NCBI GenBank assembly: GCA_037349315.1
Contig: JBAIAC010000008.1
Span: 123,750,001 to 123,814,000, forward strand
DNA: 64,000 bases
Source: Chelydra serpentina
Lineage: Eukaryota > Chordata > Testudines > Chelydridae
Direction of reading: 5' to 3'
The translations under genes and the position numbers were made by a program. The notes beneath the pieces are model-generated. The model ran no database searches. It saw nothing but the letters and a program-made list of their open reading frames with translations, and was not told the DNA's origin. Shown here piece by piece: positions 46,610 to 58,979 of this stretch. Numbering within the stretch: the stretch's first letter is position 1; every line of letters starts with the position of its first letter.

Positions 46610-48540
46610 TCTCTGATACAGCCCATATTTGGGGAATGACCTCAATATTAAGTCTCCTCCAATTTAATTATTATGCTATTAATAAACAAAGTGATGTGCT
46701 GGTTCAATATCGTAATGTTTTTAGATGGCCTTTTATCAGATTATTGACACACTTCCCACTTTATATTTAAATTTTCATTGCTCCAAGTGTAGATTCCAGG
46801 ACCTTGAGGTATTTCAGCAATGCTACGATTCCAGCCATAAAGCTTTTAATTTTACATAGACACTTATAAAGTGTCTCAAACATATCCAAGTTTCCTTGCT
46901 GGTTAATGAATCAGTTTCCCTCGGCTTAGCAAACTGAGGTTTTTTTTTTAAGAATTGGCAGTGTCTTACTTGTTAACATAGTTTCTGTTTATAATTAAGC
47001 TCTGTTTCAACTCAACAATAATAAAACCTCATATTGAAATGTTAAGAGATTTATTGATACATGTGACATAGCCCAATTTGTGTGCACAGAAACACACACA
47101 CACACACACACAGTAACGCATATAAATATAAACTAAAGCGTTGCTGAAATTGTAAAAAAACAATTTTCCCCTAGTAATTCTTACTTCATATTATCCCCCA
47201 CAATGTTTCATCTGTCTTGCTTTCTATATGGTGTCCAGTTCCTGAGCTTTGATGGTGCATGACCCAACAGCCCCAGTGTGTTGCAATTACTTTAAAATAC
47301 AAACTGTTTTCTGGTCTTGCGACACAAAAATTTAAAATATGCAAGTACACCAAGAACAATCACAAGGCTGACAAAGGGTCATGCATGCAATGTGTATTAC
47401 ATTTTACCTCAATAATTAGATCAGTGTGCAATTTCTTTTCTGTGGATAAAAAGAAGAGTAACTTATAGTAGCTCACCTGGAGTCTGTTCCAACACTCATC
47501 ACGCACCCAAACAGGCGTTCTGGATAGGCAAGGGAATGCAGAATCCAGCTGTTCCTAAACATCTCCTTTTGTCAGTTTTAGGATGCACGTATTTGGCAGA
47601 ATTGTGCATTTCTCTCTCTAAAGAATAATTACAAAGAATAAAATTTAAAACTACCTCTAAATGAAGAAACATTGGGGCAAATTCTCTGCTGCCATAACTC
47701 TGCTGAAGTCCAAGGGAGTTACACCAGCAGACAACTGAGCCCATTAGCTTTACTGATTTGCTGAGGAATTACTCCATGAAACCCATTATCTTGGTTGATA
47801 CCTTGTTGTTGAAATGTCTCATGAAATATTCATTATATGAAAAGAGAACTTGGAATGTTTTTCTACTCCAGCTAAGAAGATTATTGTTGTAAATTTCCCA
47901 ACGCTGCTTAAAAATCTGGGCATGCTGCTCTGGCTGATGTTATTGGGGTTCTGTGTCTCCTCTCATATTGTTAATTGGTGTAAATCCAGAGTAATCCTAT
48001 TGAAGCCAGGGGAGTTACACTGATGTGAAAGGAAAATCGGGTGCTAACAAACAACTGTCCCCTGTGGTTGCTCTGGAATGTTACCCTTTAGTTATTATGT
48101 GTCCTAGATTTCCCTTGTAGCTTCCATTGGATGGTATTGTTCAGCTCCTGTACTACACTGTTACTGGTGCAATTAAATGACTGCCCATCCCAGAGGTGAC
48201 TGCAGTATGGTTGTGGGGAAAGTGATGGCTATGTGCCAGCTACTGGTTGGCCATTATGCAGTTGTGGGGAGAGAGGAAATGTGAGGGTGCAAGGAGCCAT
48301 CTTCTTCTCCATGGTGGCTTACAGAAGGGCCAGGCAGAATTGCAGGCCACGGGCTTCACTAGGTATCAGGGTACACCAGAGTAAGTGAGAGGAGAAAACA
48401 GCTACCCAATGACCTTAGTGTCTCCTTTCCTACTCCTCTAAGGTATCCATCACCCCAACATGGTCAGGGATCGGTAGGGAGGGGGCAGACACATTGCTCC
48501 TTCTGTTGCCATTCCCCCACTTGTTCAAGTCAGCTGAGCT
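46610..48540. other. No recognised gene; one CA microsatellite
   Basis: A (CA)n tract lies at about 47092-47113. Segments at 47680-47740 and 47960-48020 carry the turtle-type 'ttacac' dispersed motif. Nothing else is supported. Confidence 0.45.
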
Positions 48541-48550
48541 GGCTGGTCAT

Positions 48551-48735
48551 ACAGAATGCAGCAAGTATGCTTTAAATCAAGACTGGATGTCTTTCTAGAA
48601 GATTGCCAGAGCGCGACCAGCAGTTATTGGCTTGAAACCACAAACACCGGGTGAAATTCTATGGCTTGTGTTATGGACGAGGTCAGACTAAGTGATCCTA
48701 ACGGGCCCTGTCTGGCCCTAAAATCTAGGCATAGC
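48551..48735 (+). mobile_element. CR1 LINE 3' end
   Basis: The text 'aagactggatgtctttctag', 'tgaaattctatggcttgtgt' and 'ggtcagactaagtgatccta' followed by 'ctggccctaaaatctag' is the CR1 3' terminus. The copy is heavily 5'-truncated, the common state of LINE insertions. Confidence 0.82.
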
Positions 48736-51700
48736 AGGAGTTCAGAGAGCCGCTCTTCCTCCTTGAGACAGCAGCTATCCCAGAGACCTTAGAGTCTAAG
48801 CAATTGGCCCAAAGCCATAGTCTGTAAAGTGAATTGGGATCCTTCTGCATCATGTGCAAGTTACTACTTTCTCTGCACAGAACCATTCATTTCCTGCCCC
48901 AATTCAAATACTGTGTAAATCTTATTCTTAATATTTCAGTCGGTGGTTTTCATATCCTGCAACTAAGAAATGAAGGTATTTAAAGGGACAAGTCTGTCCA
49001 GTTTCCTTCTCAAAACTATGGTGCACTGTATAAAGGGTAGAGGTGGCCAGAAATGTTTAAACTGTTTGTCATAGCAGACCACTTAGGTATTTGCTTGAGA
49101 CAAAGAGGGCCATGTATAGTCATAATATTATTATAACCAAAGGAGTCTGGAATCCATTACATGTTCTGCTGCCTGCTCTGTAATAGGGTTGCAGTTTTGT
49201 TCAGGGAGAGAAAAGAAAACCATAAATCTCAGAAACAGTAAACCTGAGTTAGAATAACGGTGCTGCATCAAACAGCGAGTGGATTGTACAGGCCAACTAA
49301 CTGAGATTTTTTCTTTAGTATGGAAACCATCTGAGGGGCGTTCAGTGGCCTGTGTGGTCTGAATCCAGGGCCTGGTGGACGTTCATCCACAACACAAACC
49401 AACACCATCACACGTGGCATCGGCCTCAGAAAAGAGGTCAACGACTGACTGAGACCAAACTACTCTTTCACACTTCAAGGTGGCTCCTTCAGCTCAGCAC
49501 TGATGTACGTTGGCAAGACCTTGCCCATGCCGCTTATTATTGCTTTTAGTGGGAGTTTGGGGGTTTACCACGCTCTTTGAAAATACACAGATCAGACTTC
49601 AACCAGCAGCAGGTAAACCATTACTACTAGGCAACAACATACAGGCCACACATATAATGCAGTGAGATCTGGAATTTAAATGGCAGAATCAAAAATCTAT
49701 GAGTATTGACAAACTGAACTCACGTGTCCTTGTGAATATTTATTAAAAAAATCTGTTGAAGATTAGGTCAGATTGTGGTACTTATGCCACACACCCCTGC
49801 ATGGAGATCAGGTGGTGTTGCGGGGGGTGGAGGGGCACCAACCCAGGAGGAGCACATGAGAGACTGTGCCTTGCTCCTAGGCAGGTGGTCTATCCAGGGT
49901 TGTGCTGTGCATTATCTCATCTATCCATTAGGATAGACCACTTAGCATGCTGGCCCTACCCTGTGGGATGGTGCAGAACGAGGCTGGGGCTAACACTGTG
50001 CCTCCATTCCATTCCCAGCATCCACCTCCATCAAGGAAGCAGCAATGAGCAGATCCCAGGGATTGCTGGTGTAAAGGCTCCTGAATGCCTTTCTCCTGGT
50101 GTGCGGTAGAGCAAGGAGCACATACAATCTGGCCCAAAATGAGATCAAACAGATACAATTTGACAAAATGTAAATTTTCAATGGTCTGCTCTGAAATTTT
50201 CGTGTACCTAGAGAATGGTGTAAGTAATATGCCTAGCACAATAAGTTATAGGTATATTCATCCTGCCCATGGCTTCCAGGAGACCTATCCCGGTAAGCCC
50301 TTTGAGACAGCTGACATACAGGGGATTGGGGTCCCTTGGGTCAGGCTCACCCACTATTTGAGAAACTGCACTGTGGCATGCCCATACAAACTTAGAGCAG
50401 GGAGGGAAGACTTGGACCTTAGGGTTGCCGTTGGGGCAGGCCAGTGCACACAGAAAAACAATTGTGTTCCTACTGGTTACAAGACCTGAACTTTGCACCT
50501 GCCTAGGCCAACAACAAAGGCAGAGCAGAGTTAAGATTCACTGGCACGTCTCAAAACAAGTAAGGTGGGGATTGGAGGGAGGGACCAACTCTGTCCCATT
50601 GGCATTAACAGGCATAAAATTAGAGTAAGTGAAAAAATCAGGCTCTTAATATTAAAGAAACCTGCAAATTTGAAAGAGGAAATATTTTTTTATATATAAG
50701 TTATAAAACTGTCATGGGCATAGAAATGAATGGGAGAGGGTTTGTGTACTTGGTGTATTTATTCACTAGACCTAATAAGCTGCAGCCTTGTGGGATTCTT
50801 TTTTACAAGTTCAAGTGTCTTAAAAAGCAGTGCAAATTCAGATCTGAATGTTCACCACCCTCAGTGTAACATAAGCTTGTTTCCTTGCAACTAGTGTTTC
50901 TAACGTCAGAGAAAGCAAAGCCAGTATTTCTAAAGGTATATATATTGTCCACAAATACGCTTGCAAGAGAGAGAGAGAGAGCGTGCAAGCGTATTTGTGG
51001 ACAATATTTTCTCTGTACAAAGTATTAAAAACACAGTGTGCTTGGAGTGCCTTGTGAAGCATAAGGCTAATGGCTGAAGGGGTTTGTTCTGTGAACTGCA
51101 TGGTACTTCGTTTTACTCCTCTCTTTGCCTCTCCATCAAACTGGGACTGCTGCATTCAGTAGCATTTCACTCACAGCCAGGTCCATTTGTTACTTTGCAT
51201 TAAAAGCCTTCTGTGATTAAACTAAATATAAATGTGGCCATCTGCTTGTGAAGTCTTGTCAGAAAATAGCAACTAAAATATTTTAAAAAGGACAATTAAA
51301 GTCTGTTCCTGCCTGTGCAGACTGGGGGGAAAATAATAAATAGTGGAAATCAGGTTTGACCACCACCCACACTTACACTTTATATAGCATTCCCAGCAGG
51401 TGTCTTATGGCCTGAGTGTGAGTTTGGATTCAATAGCTACTTCTGATTCATACCAGTGTATTAACTGGAGTTATGATTAGTGTGAAATCAGAGTCAAGTC
51501 CAATTGAGTCTACAGCTGGGTCTTGTGGTTGGGTCTTTTTGATAATGTCATATCCATGTTTAATTACTCACACAGGGACAAGGGTTGTGTCATTACTAAC
51601 ATCACCAAATGTCTCACTATCTCCATTAGATATAAGCCATTTCTAATTATTGTCTTGGAAACATACCAAGAGTGGCAGCAACCAGTGCATCTTACAGCCA

Positions 51701-52510
51701 GTGTAGGTAGGTTTTTCCGACCCTTTTGCATCTTGCTAGGACCCAGACACTAAATCGTTCTTTAGAGGCACATAGGTCTCTTTGAAGTTCTACTTCACAT
51801 AGAATAACAAAATTGGAAGCTGTTTGAAACTCCAAATTTTGCTGCTTAAATGTCACAGTAAAACTTGAAATCAAGTACAGCTGAGTGCAACAACTGAACT
51901 TCAAAGAAAAGACCCACGTACCCCATTCAGTTTGGCCATTGATCTCAATAGCACTTCAAAGATGCCCTGGTTGGCTGATTTCAAGTTCATTTTGCATTTA
52001 AAAAGCTAAAAATCAGGCATTGACCATCACTCCCAATTTAGCTTTTGTAAATACAGACTCAACTGGAAATCAGATTAGCTGCCTCTGAAGTGCTTTCGAG
52101 CTGCAGAGCATTGAGAGCATCAAAGAGAAAACTAAGGCACGGGATTGCTCCCAGAATTTACATTGGATGGTGTAGCCTCAAATTGCTGAATCAAATCTAA
52201 CCTAAATTAGCAGTGACCAAAAACTTATTGTCGGCCTGGTATTAGATGGCCAGTGCTAAATGAGCTGGTAACCTTAGCTATGACCGCTGTTATAGGGGAT
52301 GCCCTTGCTCACATTCTCAAAAGAAGCCAAGGACTGAATGAATACAGAGACAGTACCAACTTCTCACCTCTAAAGGGGACCCTTCCTGACACTGGTATTA
52401 GTTGTGTGAAGATGGTTGCACTGATGCTGCCAGTGGATGGCCATTTTACAAACGGAGTACTTCAGTCTCCGGGACCATCAGTTTTAAGCGTCTCACAAGC
52501 AGTAAATAAA
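48736..52510. other. No recognised gene
   Basis: Mostly unassigned, AT-rich sequence. It contains the 24-bp-arm hairpin at 50942-51007. No coding potential above background was seen on either strand. Confidence 0.45.
50942..51007. repeat. Perfect 24-bp-arm hairpin with GA-repeat loop
   Basis: Arms 50942-50965 and 50984-51007 are exact reverse complements. The loop is an (AG)n run plus CG. The arm contains GTCCACAAATACGC. Confidence 0.92.
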
Positions 52511-52521
52511 ACCTGTTAAAA

Positions 52522-52574
52522 ATGTGTGTGCGCGCGCGCACACACCCACACGCGCGAGAGAGAGAGAGAGAGAT
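52522..52574. repeat. Compound microsatellite (TG/CG/CA/GA)
   Basis: Tandem TG, then CG, CA and GA dinucleotides follow each other. The alternating purine-pyrimidine part could form Z-DNA. Confidence 0.85.
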
Positions 52575-52584
52575 GCAGTCATAA

Positions 52585-52750
52585 CTAGAGCTGGTTGAAC
52601 TTTTCCCATCAAAACTGTTTTTGATGTAAAATTGGGGTTACAGCTAAACAAAAATTTTCAGGCAAAGATTTACCGTTATTGAGTTTTTAATTTTTTCAAC
52701 AAAGTGAAAATATTTCACAGGAAAAAGCCCCTCATTCCTGACCAGCTCTG
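52585..52750. mobile_element. MITE with AGAGCTGGT ends
   Basis: Inverted ends AGAGCTGGT and ACCAGCTCT enclose A/T-rich sequence. This is the clearest complete copy of the dispersed family noted at 9447. Confidence 0.7.
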
Positions 52751-52820
52751 CTTACAGCTTATCTATTATGATGACAGTGTTTTGATGACCCAGCCAAAAT
52801 AAGAGCTGATTGTGACACAC

Positions 52821-53439
52821 ACGCCATAGGCACCGACTCCATGGGTGCTCCGGTGCTGGAGCACCCACGGAGAAAAATTGGTGGGTGCTCCGCACCCACC
52901 GGCATCTCCCCACCCGCCCCGGACCCGCGGCAAACTTACCGGGCACCAGGAGATGTTGCGGGGCCCCGCCCCCGCCGCTGGGCAACGTGCGTCGGGGGCG
53001 GGGCCCCGCAACGTCGCCCGGCGTCGGCGTCGGGGGCCCCGCAACGTCGCCCGGCGTCGGGGGCCCCGCAACGTCGCCCGGCGTCGGGGGCCCCGCAACG
53101 TCGCCCGGCGTCGGGGGCCCCGCAACGTCGCCCGGCGTCGGGGGCCCCGCAACGTCGCCCGGCGTCGGGGGCCCCGCAACGTCGCCCGGCGTCGGGGGCC
53201 CCGCAACGTCGCCCGGCGTCGGGGGCCCCGCAACGTCGCCCGGCGTCGGGGGCCCCGCAACGTCGCCCGGCGTCGGGGGCCCCGCAACGTCGCCCGGCGT
53301 CGGGGGCCCCGCAACGTCGCCCGGCGTCGGGGGTGGGGCCCCGCAACGTCGCCCGGCGTCGGGGGTGGGGCCCCGCAACGTCGCCCCGCCCCGACGCCGG
53401 GTGACAGCACCCACGGGCGGGGCCGGAAGTCAGCCCCTG
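52821..53439. mobile_element. GC-rich transposon carrying a 27-bp minisatellite
   Basis: The flanks are TGACACAC (52813-52820 and 53440-53447), a probable 8-bp target duplication. The left part has 'ataggcaccgactccatggg' and mirrored 'gggtgctccg' motifs. The right half is the minisatellite at 53000-53395. Frames of 160-260 codons on both strands come only from the 27-bp period. Confidence 0.75.
53000..53395. repeat. 27-bp GC-rich minisatellite
   Basis: The core GCAACGTCGCCCGGCGTC recurs at 53041 and every 27 bases to 53311 (11 units with no spacing change), with variants at 53008, 53343 and 53375. It is dense in CpG. Confidence 0.95.
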
Positions 53440-53529
53440 TGACACACGCAGTCTATACTGCAGCTGGAAGGGTGCTTCTCAGCATGGGTAGATACCTGCT
53501 AGCTCTGCTCAAGTTAGTATGCTATAAAT

Positions 53530-53831
53530 CAGGGGTCTCAAACACGCGGCCCGTGGAGTTATTTCCTGGGGCCTGCCATAGGCGCCAACTCCACTGGCAC
53601 CCAAGCTCCAAACATTACTGAGTGTTTATATTTTATTAAAACCCCTCTTTGCATTCCAGTTTTTAAAAAGTTAATACATTGATTTTAATAGAATACTATA
53701 TTACTCTTCATTTTTTTCATTTTTGACTATACTTTTGTATCATTGTATGAAAAGGTTTCAGTGATGCGGCCCTCGGGCCAATTTACCAGTTCTCATGTGG
53801 CCCTCCTGATGATTTGAGTTTGAGATCCCTG
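53530..53831. mobile_element. hAT MITE (CAGGGGTCTCAAAC ends), copy 1
   Basis: The flanks CTATAAAT (53522-53529, 53832-53839) are a perfect 8-bp duplication. The inverted ends are CAGGGGTCTCAAAC and GTTTGAGATCCCTG. A short piece at about 53573-53620 ('cataggcgccaactcc') is of the 52821 family. Confidence 0.92.
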
Positions 53832-53839
53832 CTATAAAT

Positions 53840-54838
53840 AGTACTGGGGCCACAGCACACAGGTGCCAGCTCAGGCTAGCTGCCCAATTACAATCCTGCA
53901 GGACTCCCTGGGGCCTGGGTACATACCTAGGCAGCTAACCAGAGCTCCCACCATTATCACCACAGCCACACTTATTTTTAGTGTGCTAGCCTGAACAGAG
54001 CCAGCAAGTGGCTGCCTTCCTGCATTGGGAAGCTCACACCCAGTTGCAATGTAGACTTAGAGATTGCACTCTAAACAGAGACAAGTGAGTGTAACAACGA
54101 GCTTTGTGAATAACGGATTCTTTGGTTCACTGAGAATTCCAAAACATTGAAGAATGCATTTTTGATTTGCCAAAATTAAAAAAAAAAATGTAAGTGCTTT
54201 GTGTTGAGTTGAACAAAATGCATTATTTCATTTTAATGTTTAAAATAAAAAAAGGAAGGAAATTTCTAAACAAAAATCATTTTGAACTGAAAAAAATCAA
54301 CGTGTTTCACATTTTTAAAATGTTTAATCTTTGATTTATTTTTATTCAGCAAAATTGATACATTCGCAAAATGTTTAGGTGTCAACGCCATTTTATTTTT
54401 TTTCCAAAAAAAGATTTTGACAGAAGTTTCTCTCAGCACTTCTGCCCTACCAAATTCAGGGAGAGATCAGGGTCACAGAAAGACTCAAATGTAGGTTTCT
54501 TTGTTTTTCAAATCAGCTATCACCAACTGAAGCACAACCAAACTGTCATTGAACCGCCTTGTCACAGCTCAAAAAAAATCACGGAAGAAAACTAGTTGAT
54601 CTTATATCCCTATGGTCAGATTCTCATTTTTCTAACCTAAGTGTTAAACCCTGAGCAACTCCACTGAAGAGAGAGAAAAGTTACTCGAGGGAACACACCA
54701 GCGCTGATGATTTAATTAATTCTGACTGCTCGCCCACAGCATCCACTTCTGCAGTAATTTTTCTAGCACTTTTCGCTTTCCATTTCCTATTAGACAGCTT
54801 AAATCCTATGTGTTATTGCGTGACCCAGCTCCTAAGAT
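53840..54838. other. No gene; A/T-rich repeat in the middle
   Basis: About 54100-54360 is another 'caaaatt/aaaatttt'-type dispersed copy. The remainder shows nothing. Confidence 0.4.
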
Positions 54839-54973
54839 TAGGGTCACCAGATATCCCGATTTTATAGGGACAGTCCCAATATTCAGGGTTTTGTCTTATA
54901 CAGGTGACTATTACCCGCCCCCCCATGCCCTGGTCCCTATTTTTCACACTGTCTAGCTGAACACCCTCCCAGA
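54839..54973. mobile_element. MITE with TAGGGTGACCAGA ends, damaged copy 3
   Basis: The left end TTAGGGTCACCAGATATCCC and the interior 'ttttatagggacagtcccaa' match the copies at 8373 and 46479. The right end is mutated ('agctgaacaccctcc'). Confidence 0.78.
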
Positions 54974-55156
54974 GAGATCTTTTAAATGAGAATTAAAAGT
55001 AGAAATTGGCCCTGAATTGGGAAAACACACCAGCAAGGCAGCTGACTGAAAGGAGCAGATGGAATGTTTGCAGTGGGATTGCAGAAAAAGTTGAGGCCAA
55101 CTAAGGTTGAGGGGAAAACGTTAAAAAAAGAGTTAAATATATTTACAAAACATAAT

Positions 55157-55354
55157 CAGGGCCGGCTCGGGCTTTTTTGCCGCCCCCCCAGGCAGGAAAA
55201 AAAAAAAAGCCGGCTGGAGCACTGCCGAAGCAAAAACAACAAAAGGTGGGGGGGAGAGCGGAATGTGCTGCCCTAAGATTGGCCTGAATGCCGCCCCTTA
55301 CAATGTGCCGCCCCAAGCATGTGCTTCCTAGGCTGGTGCCTAGAGCCAGCCCTG
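55157..55354. mobile_element. Complete short hAT MITE (CAGGGCCGGCTC ends)
   Basis: The flanks AACATAAT (55149-55156, 55355-55362) are a perfect 8-bp duplication. The 198-bp element is the compact relative of those at 12209 and 14891. Confidence 0.93.
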
Positions 55355-55362
55355 AACATAAT

Positions 55363-56090
55363 CAACGGTCATTTAAAATAGTAGGCAGAGAGCAATACAT
55401 TTATCAACAAGATTGTTGTAGCTTTCTGTGATCAACTGTGCATCATAGTAAAAAGATATATTGCATAAGTTGGAAAAATAATTTTAAAATTGAAAACCAA
55501 TATTTAAACAGAGCCATATTATAACAGAACATCTTTTCAGTCATGCACATATGTAACTTAAACACACACTTACCTTTATGCATGTGAAATTAAGTAATCA
55601 ATACAACTATTCATGTGGTTAAGGGTTTTGCTGGATCTGGTCTATTGTGCTCAGCCTTCAGAGCAGTCTCTTGAAAAGGACCTTGGTCCATCTGCAGAAA
55701 TGGAAACAATTTTTCTTTCACACACCTCTCAAGGGTTTGATGCACAAGGTTGTTCAGAAGTAATTTGAGGTGTGTACTAATGGAACATTCAAGCACATTA
55801 CTGACCCGGATTCTTTTCTTGCTTGCATTGGAGTAATTACAGAATGACTCCTTGCACAGTCAATAGAGTGGTGCTGCAAGGGAGAGCAGAAACAAGCCCA
55901 AAATACAGTTGTGCTTTATTGCTATTTAAATTCATGTGGGGCAATTTAAAGTAGTAATTACATCTGATATTCATCAAAAACTAAAATTAAATAATCACTA
56001 AACATTTCTATTAAGCATGGCTTAGCAAGATCAGCTTTATGCAATGTCATCAGAGCTTGTGTTTGTCCCAGGATCTGAGTAACACCAGAT
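55363..56090. other. No recognised feature
   Basis: AT-rich sequence with no gene or named repeat visible. Confidence 0.45.
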
Positions 56091-56091
56091 G

Positions 56092-56203
56092 GGTGAGATA
56101 CCATCTTTTATGGGACCAACTTCTGAAGAAGAGCTCTGTGTAAGCTTGACTCTTTCACCAACAGAAGTTGGTCCCATCAAAGATATTACTTCACCCACCT
56201 GGT
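56092..56203. repeat. Fold-back element with decayed hammerhead-like centre
   Basis: Arms 'gggaccaacttctg' (56119-56132) and 'cagaagttggtccc' (56162-56175), extended by gggtgagata-type flanks, form a long stem. Between them is CTGAAGA followed by the stem II strand AGAGCTC. The GAAA box has been lost. The layout is that of a hammerhead with a long stem I. Text similar to its flanks occurs at the 3' end of the PLE (31750-31790). Confidence 0.55.
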
Positions 56204-57279
56204 CTCTCATCAATTTTAATCATTTTGGGCAGACTCAGAGCATGCGAGTTCTTTTCCATTGTTTCTTCGGCTTTTCATCTCTCAACAAAGATGTTGCGAG
56301 TCACAAGGAAACTTGTTGCATATGGTCCATTTTTGCGCTTTGAACTGTAATAGTACATCTCAGCCCAATTTTAACTTAAAATAAGCCCATCTTGAGGGGA
56401 TTCTGTTTTGAAATTGTCAGGCCTTTGCCTTTGGTGTCACGGAAAATGTCTCACATTTATCTTCATCTGCTGGAATTAGTTAAACAAAAATGCTGATCAA
56501 CAAGACTGAAATCACCTAGAACAATGCTTGTCTAGCAGTATTTTCCAGACTTTTCAAATAAATTGCATGAGAAAATATGTGACTGCTGAATAATCTGTCT
56601 CAAGATCTGCAGCAGTAATATGTTGTGACTAAATGAATCATACTATTTTCTGTGAGCAAGTGAGCCAAGATAAAATCACGGACAAGTCTTCAGTTGAAAA
56701 TGCAACCTAATTGTGGTGATGTTTGAAACAAAATCACTTCGGGCCAAATTCTGATACCATGCTAAGGCTGGTGGTACCTCAGTCTGGGTCCACTGGCACT
56801 ACTGCAGGGTAAGGTAATGCTCAGTTTATGGCAGAGTCCATTAATCATACTAAACACTTACCTAGAGATGATGTAAGCCATAGTTTTCTATAGGCAAAAA
56901 GTGCTATATGATGTGTTGTTATAGCTGGAGCAGTAGACACACCTGTTCCCAACCCCTTTCTATTATAAAATTCCTTTAAGTAACTTGGGAAAATGTTATC
57001 CAGTCCGACTGAAATTGTGACCGTTTGGTGACTGCTTCAGGTTGGATTTTTTGGGAAAGTTTGACCAAAAATTGTTCAATCATTTTATAGTACAAGGTTA
57101 GTGAGAAACAGGTGATTTTGCAAATGTTAATTCTTTTCCTCATTTTTTTATTCCAGCTTTAGCACCAATAGAGAGTTTGGAGCAGAAACTTTAAAGCTAT
57201 CTATTAGGTACTCATATACCATGCCCCCGCCCCATTACTGTTCTTGGAGCACCTCAACACTCTCCTGGTGTAGGAAAGT
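56204..57279. other. No recognised gene
   Basis: AT-rich sequence; the part at 56740-56860 carries the turtle-type 'gggccaaattctgatacc' motif. Nothing else is supported. Confidence 0.4.
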
Positions 57280-57515
57280 GCTATTTACTCTCATTTTGCA
57301 GATGGAGCATAGAAGCACAGATGAATAGATCCTCAAAGGTATTTGGACACCTAATTCCCACTGAAATCAATGTGTTAGGGCCTAAATATGATTGAGGACC
57401 TGGGCCAGAGAGGCTAAGTGACTTGCCCAAGGTCACACAGGAATTCTGTGGTGGAGCAGAGACTTGCATGCAGGTCTCCCTATTTCCCAGTAACACACTA
57501 ACCACTGGGCAAACT
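57280..57515 (+). mobile_element. MIR-like SINE, interrupted
   Basis: 'ctcattttgcagatggagc' and 'gaggctaagtgacttgcc', 'caaggtcacacaggaattc' and 'caggtctccctatttccc' are MIR core and 3' segments. About 90 bases of foreign sequence lie between 57330 and 57405. Confidence 0.75.
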
Positions 57516-57958
57516 TTCATCTCTATCAGACAGGCTGATAGTCCTAGGATCACAAAGATTGCCTTTTGCTGTCCCTGTAAAAGGCCACTCAGATTTTGCT
57601 AAAATTATAAGCAAGGAACACACGCCCACACACATGCACACGCCCGTCATTCAGTGTTTTGCATTCCCTCAAGGGAACAGCTTACTACTGCTACTGTTGC
57701 TGGCTAACAGTTAGTCATTTAGTTGGTAGAGGTCTGGGCTGTGGAGCCAACAGTAAAACCCTATTAAGCACACATGCAGGGAGTAATTATGATCATTGTG
57801 TAAAGAGCAAAAGGCAACAATCATGTACAAGCATAATACAAAGGGACACAGAGGTACAGTGTGATCCAAGTAACCATGCTCACTAACTATATACAATATG
57901 CAAGAGCTAGCTACATAGATACACACTGCTCTGACAGGGTTCTGGAACATGAAAGAGA

Positions 57959-58690
57959 GTGAGGGCCATTAGAGGGCTCACAAAGTATTTAAAGAGACAC
58001 TACTCAACTCAGTATAACCAACGCAACATGAGCGTCCATTGCAACACGTTGACTAAGAGGGCAAATGTGATCCTGGGAAGCATAAGGAGGAGAATATCAA
58101 GTAGTTGTAGGGAGGTGTTACCACCACTGTTTATGACATTAGTGAGACTATTATTGGAATACTACTCTGTCCAGTTCTGGTGTCCACACTTCACTGTCAA
58201 ATTGAAAATGGTTCAGAAAACAGCAACAACATTAATTTATGAATTTTGGAAAATTTGCTTTACATTAAGAATCTTGAACTCAAATCTAAGCTCTTTAGTT
58301 TATCCAAGAGAAGGTTAAGCAGTGACTTCATCACAGTCTATAAGTGTATACTTGGGATGAAGGTTTCTTGATTTTTTTGGCCTATTTAAAGTAGCAAACA
58401 ACTGTATAACAAGACCTAGTGCTTGGAAACTGACACTATACAATTTCAGATTAGAAATGAGGTGGTTGTTGTTTTTACGAGGGTAATTAACCATTGGAAC
58501 AATTTACTTATGGGCATGGTGGATTCTCTGGCACGTTCAGCTTTAAATCAAGACGTTGTCACACAGATATCCTACAGTTAAACTAGATGCTAGGGGCTGA
58601 TGCAAGAATCACTAGGTGAAGTTCTATGGTTTGTCTTATGCAGGAGGTCAGACTAGATGATCATATTGATCCCTATTAATTTAGCTAGGG
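57959..58690 (+). pseudogene. CR1-type LINE, reverse transcriptase C-terminus and 3' end
   Basis: The + strand reads ANVILGSIRRRISSSCREVL, then LLEYYSVQFWCPHF and KMVQKTATTLIYEF, the thumb/connection region of CR1 RTs. The 3' end (58600-58680, 'gaagttctatggtttgtc' and 'aggtcagactagatgatc') follows. The frame breaks after about 58318. It is 5'-truncated and dead. Confidence 0.88.
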
Positions 58691-58979
58691 ATCTGTGGGG
58701 TTGTGGAGTAGAGTTTCCAGCAGATTACCAGCCACTTCAGTTTTTTTCTGGCCCTGCCTACATGGCATCCATATCAGACCTGTGAGAGAATGTGGATTAG
58801 CAGCTGCACATCAAAACCTTATAAAATCTTTTTGTTAGGTTCCCCACAATGTTTTTAACATAGGAGACAAACATATGTCCCTCCACCTCATCGCACAGAG
58901 TTGCTGGTTATGCACCTGCTGCATAATAGCAAGTGATGTCAATGGGAGCATGCAGTGATTACATAGTCAGACTATAGAA

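Noticed and set aside
46483..46770. A 95-codon frame beginning in MITE copy 2
   Set aside because: Its first 43 codons are the MITE itself; the rest has no similarity or splice signals.
53000..53395. CRISPR-like regular repeats
   Set aside because: The units are head-to-tail with no unique spacers, in vertebrate DNA.
52845..53621. A 258-codon reading frame and several shorter ones on both strands
   Set aside because: They are produced by a 27-bp GC-rich minisatellite whose period is divisible by three; there is no domain or splice support.
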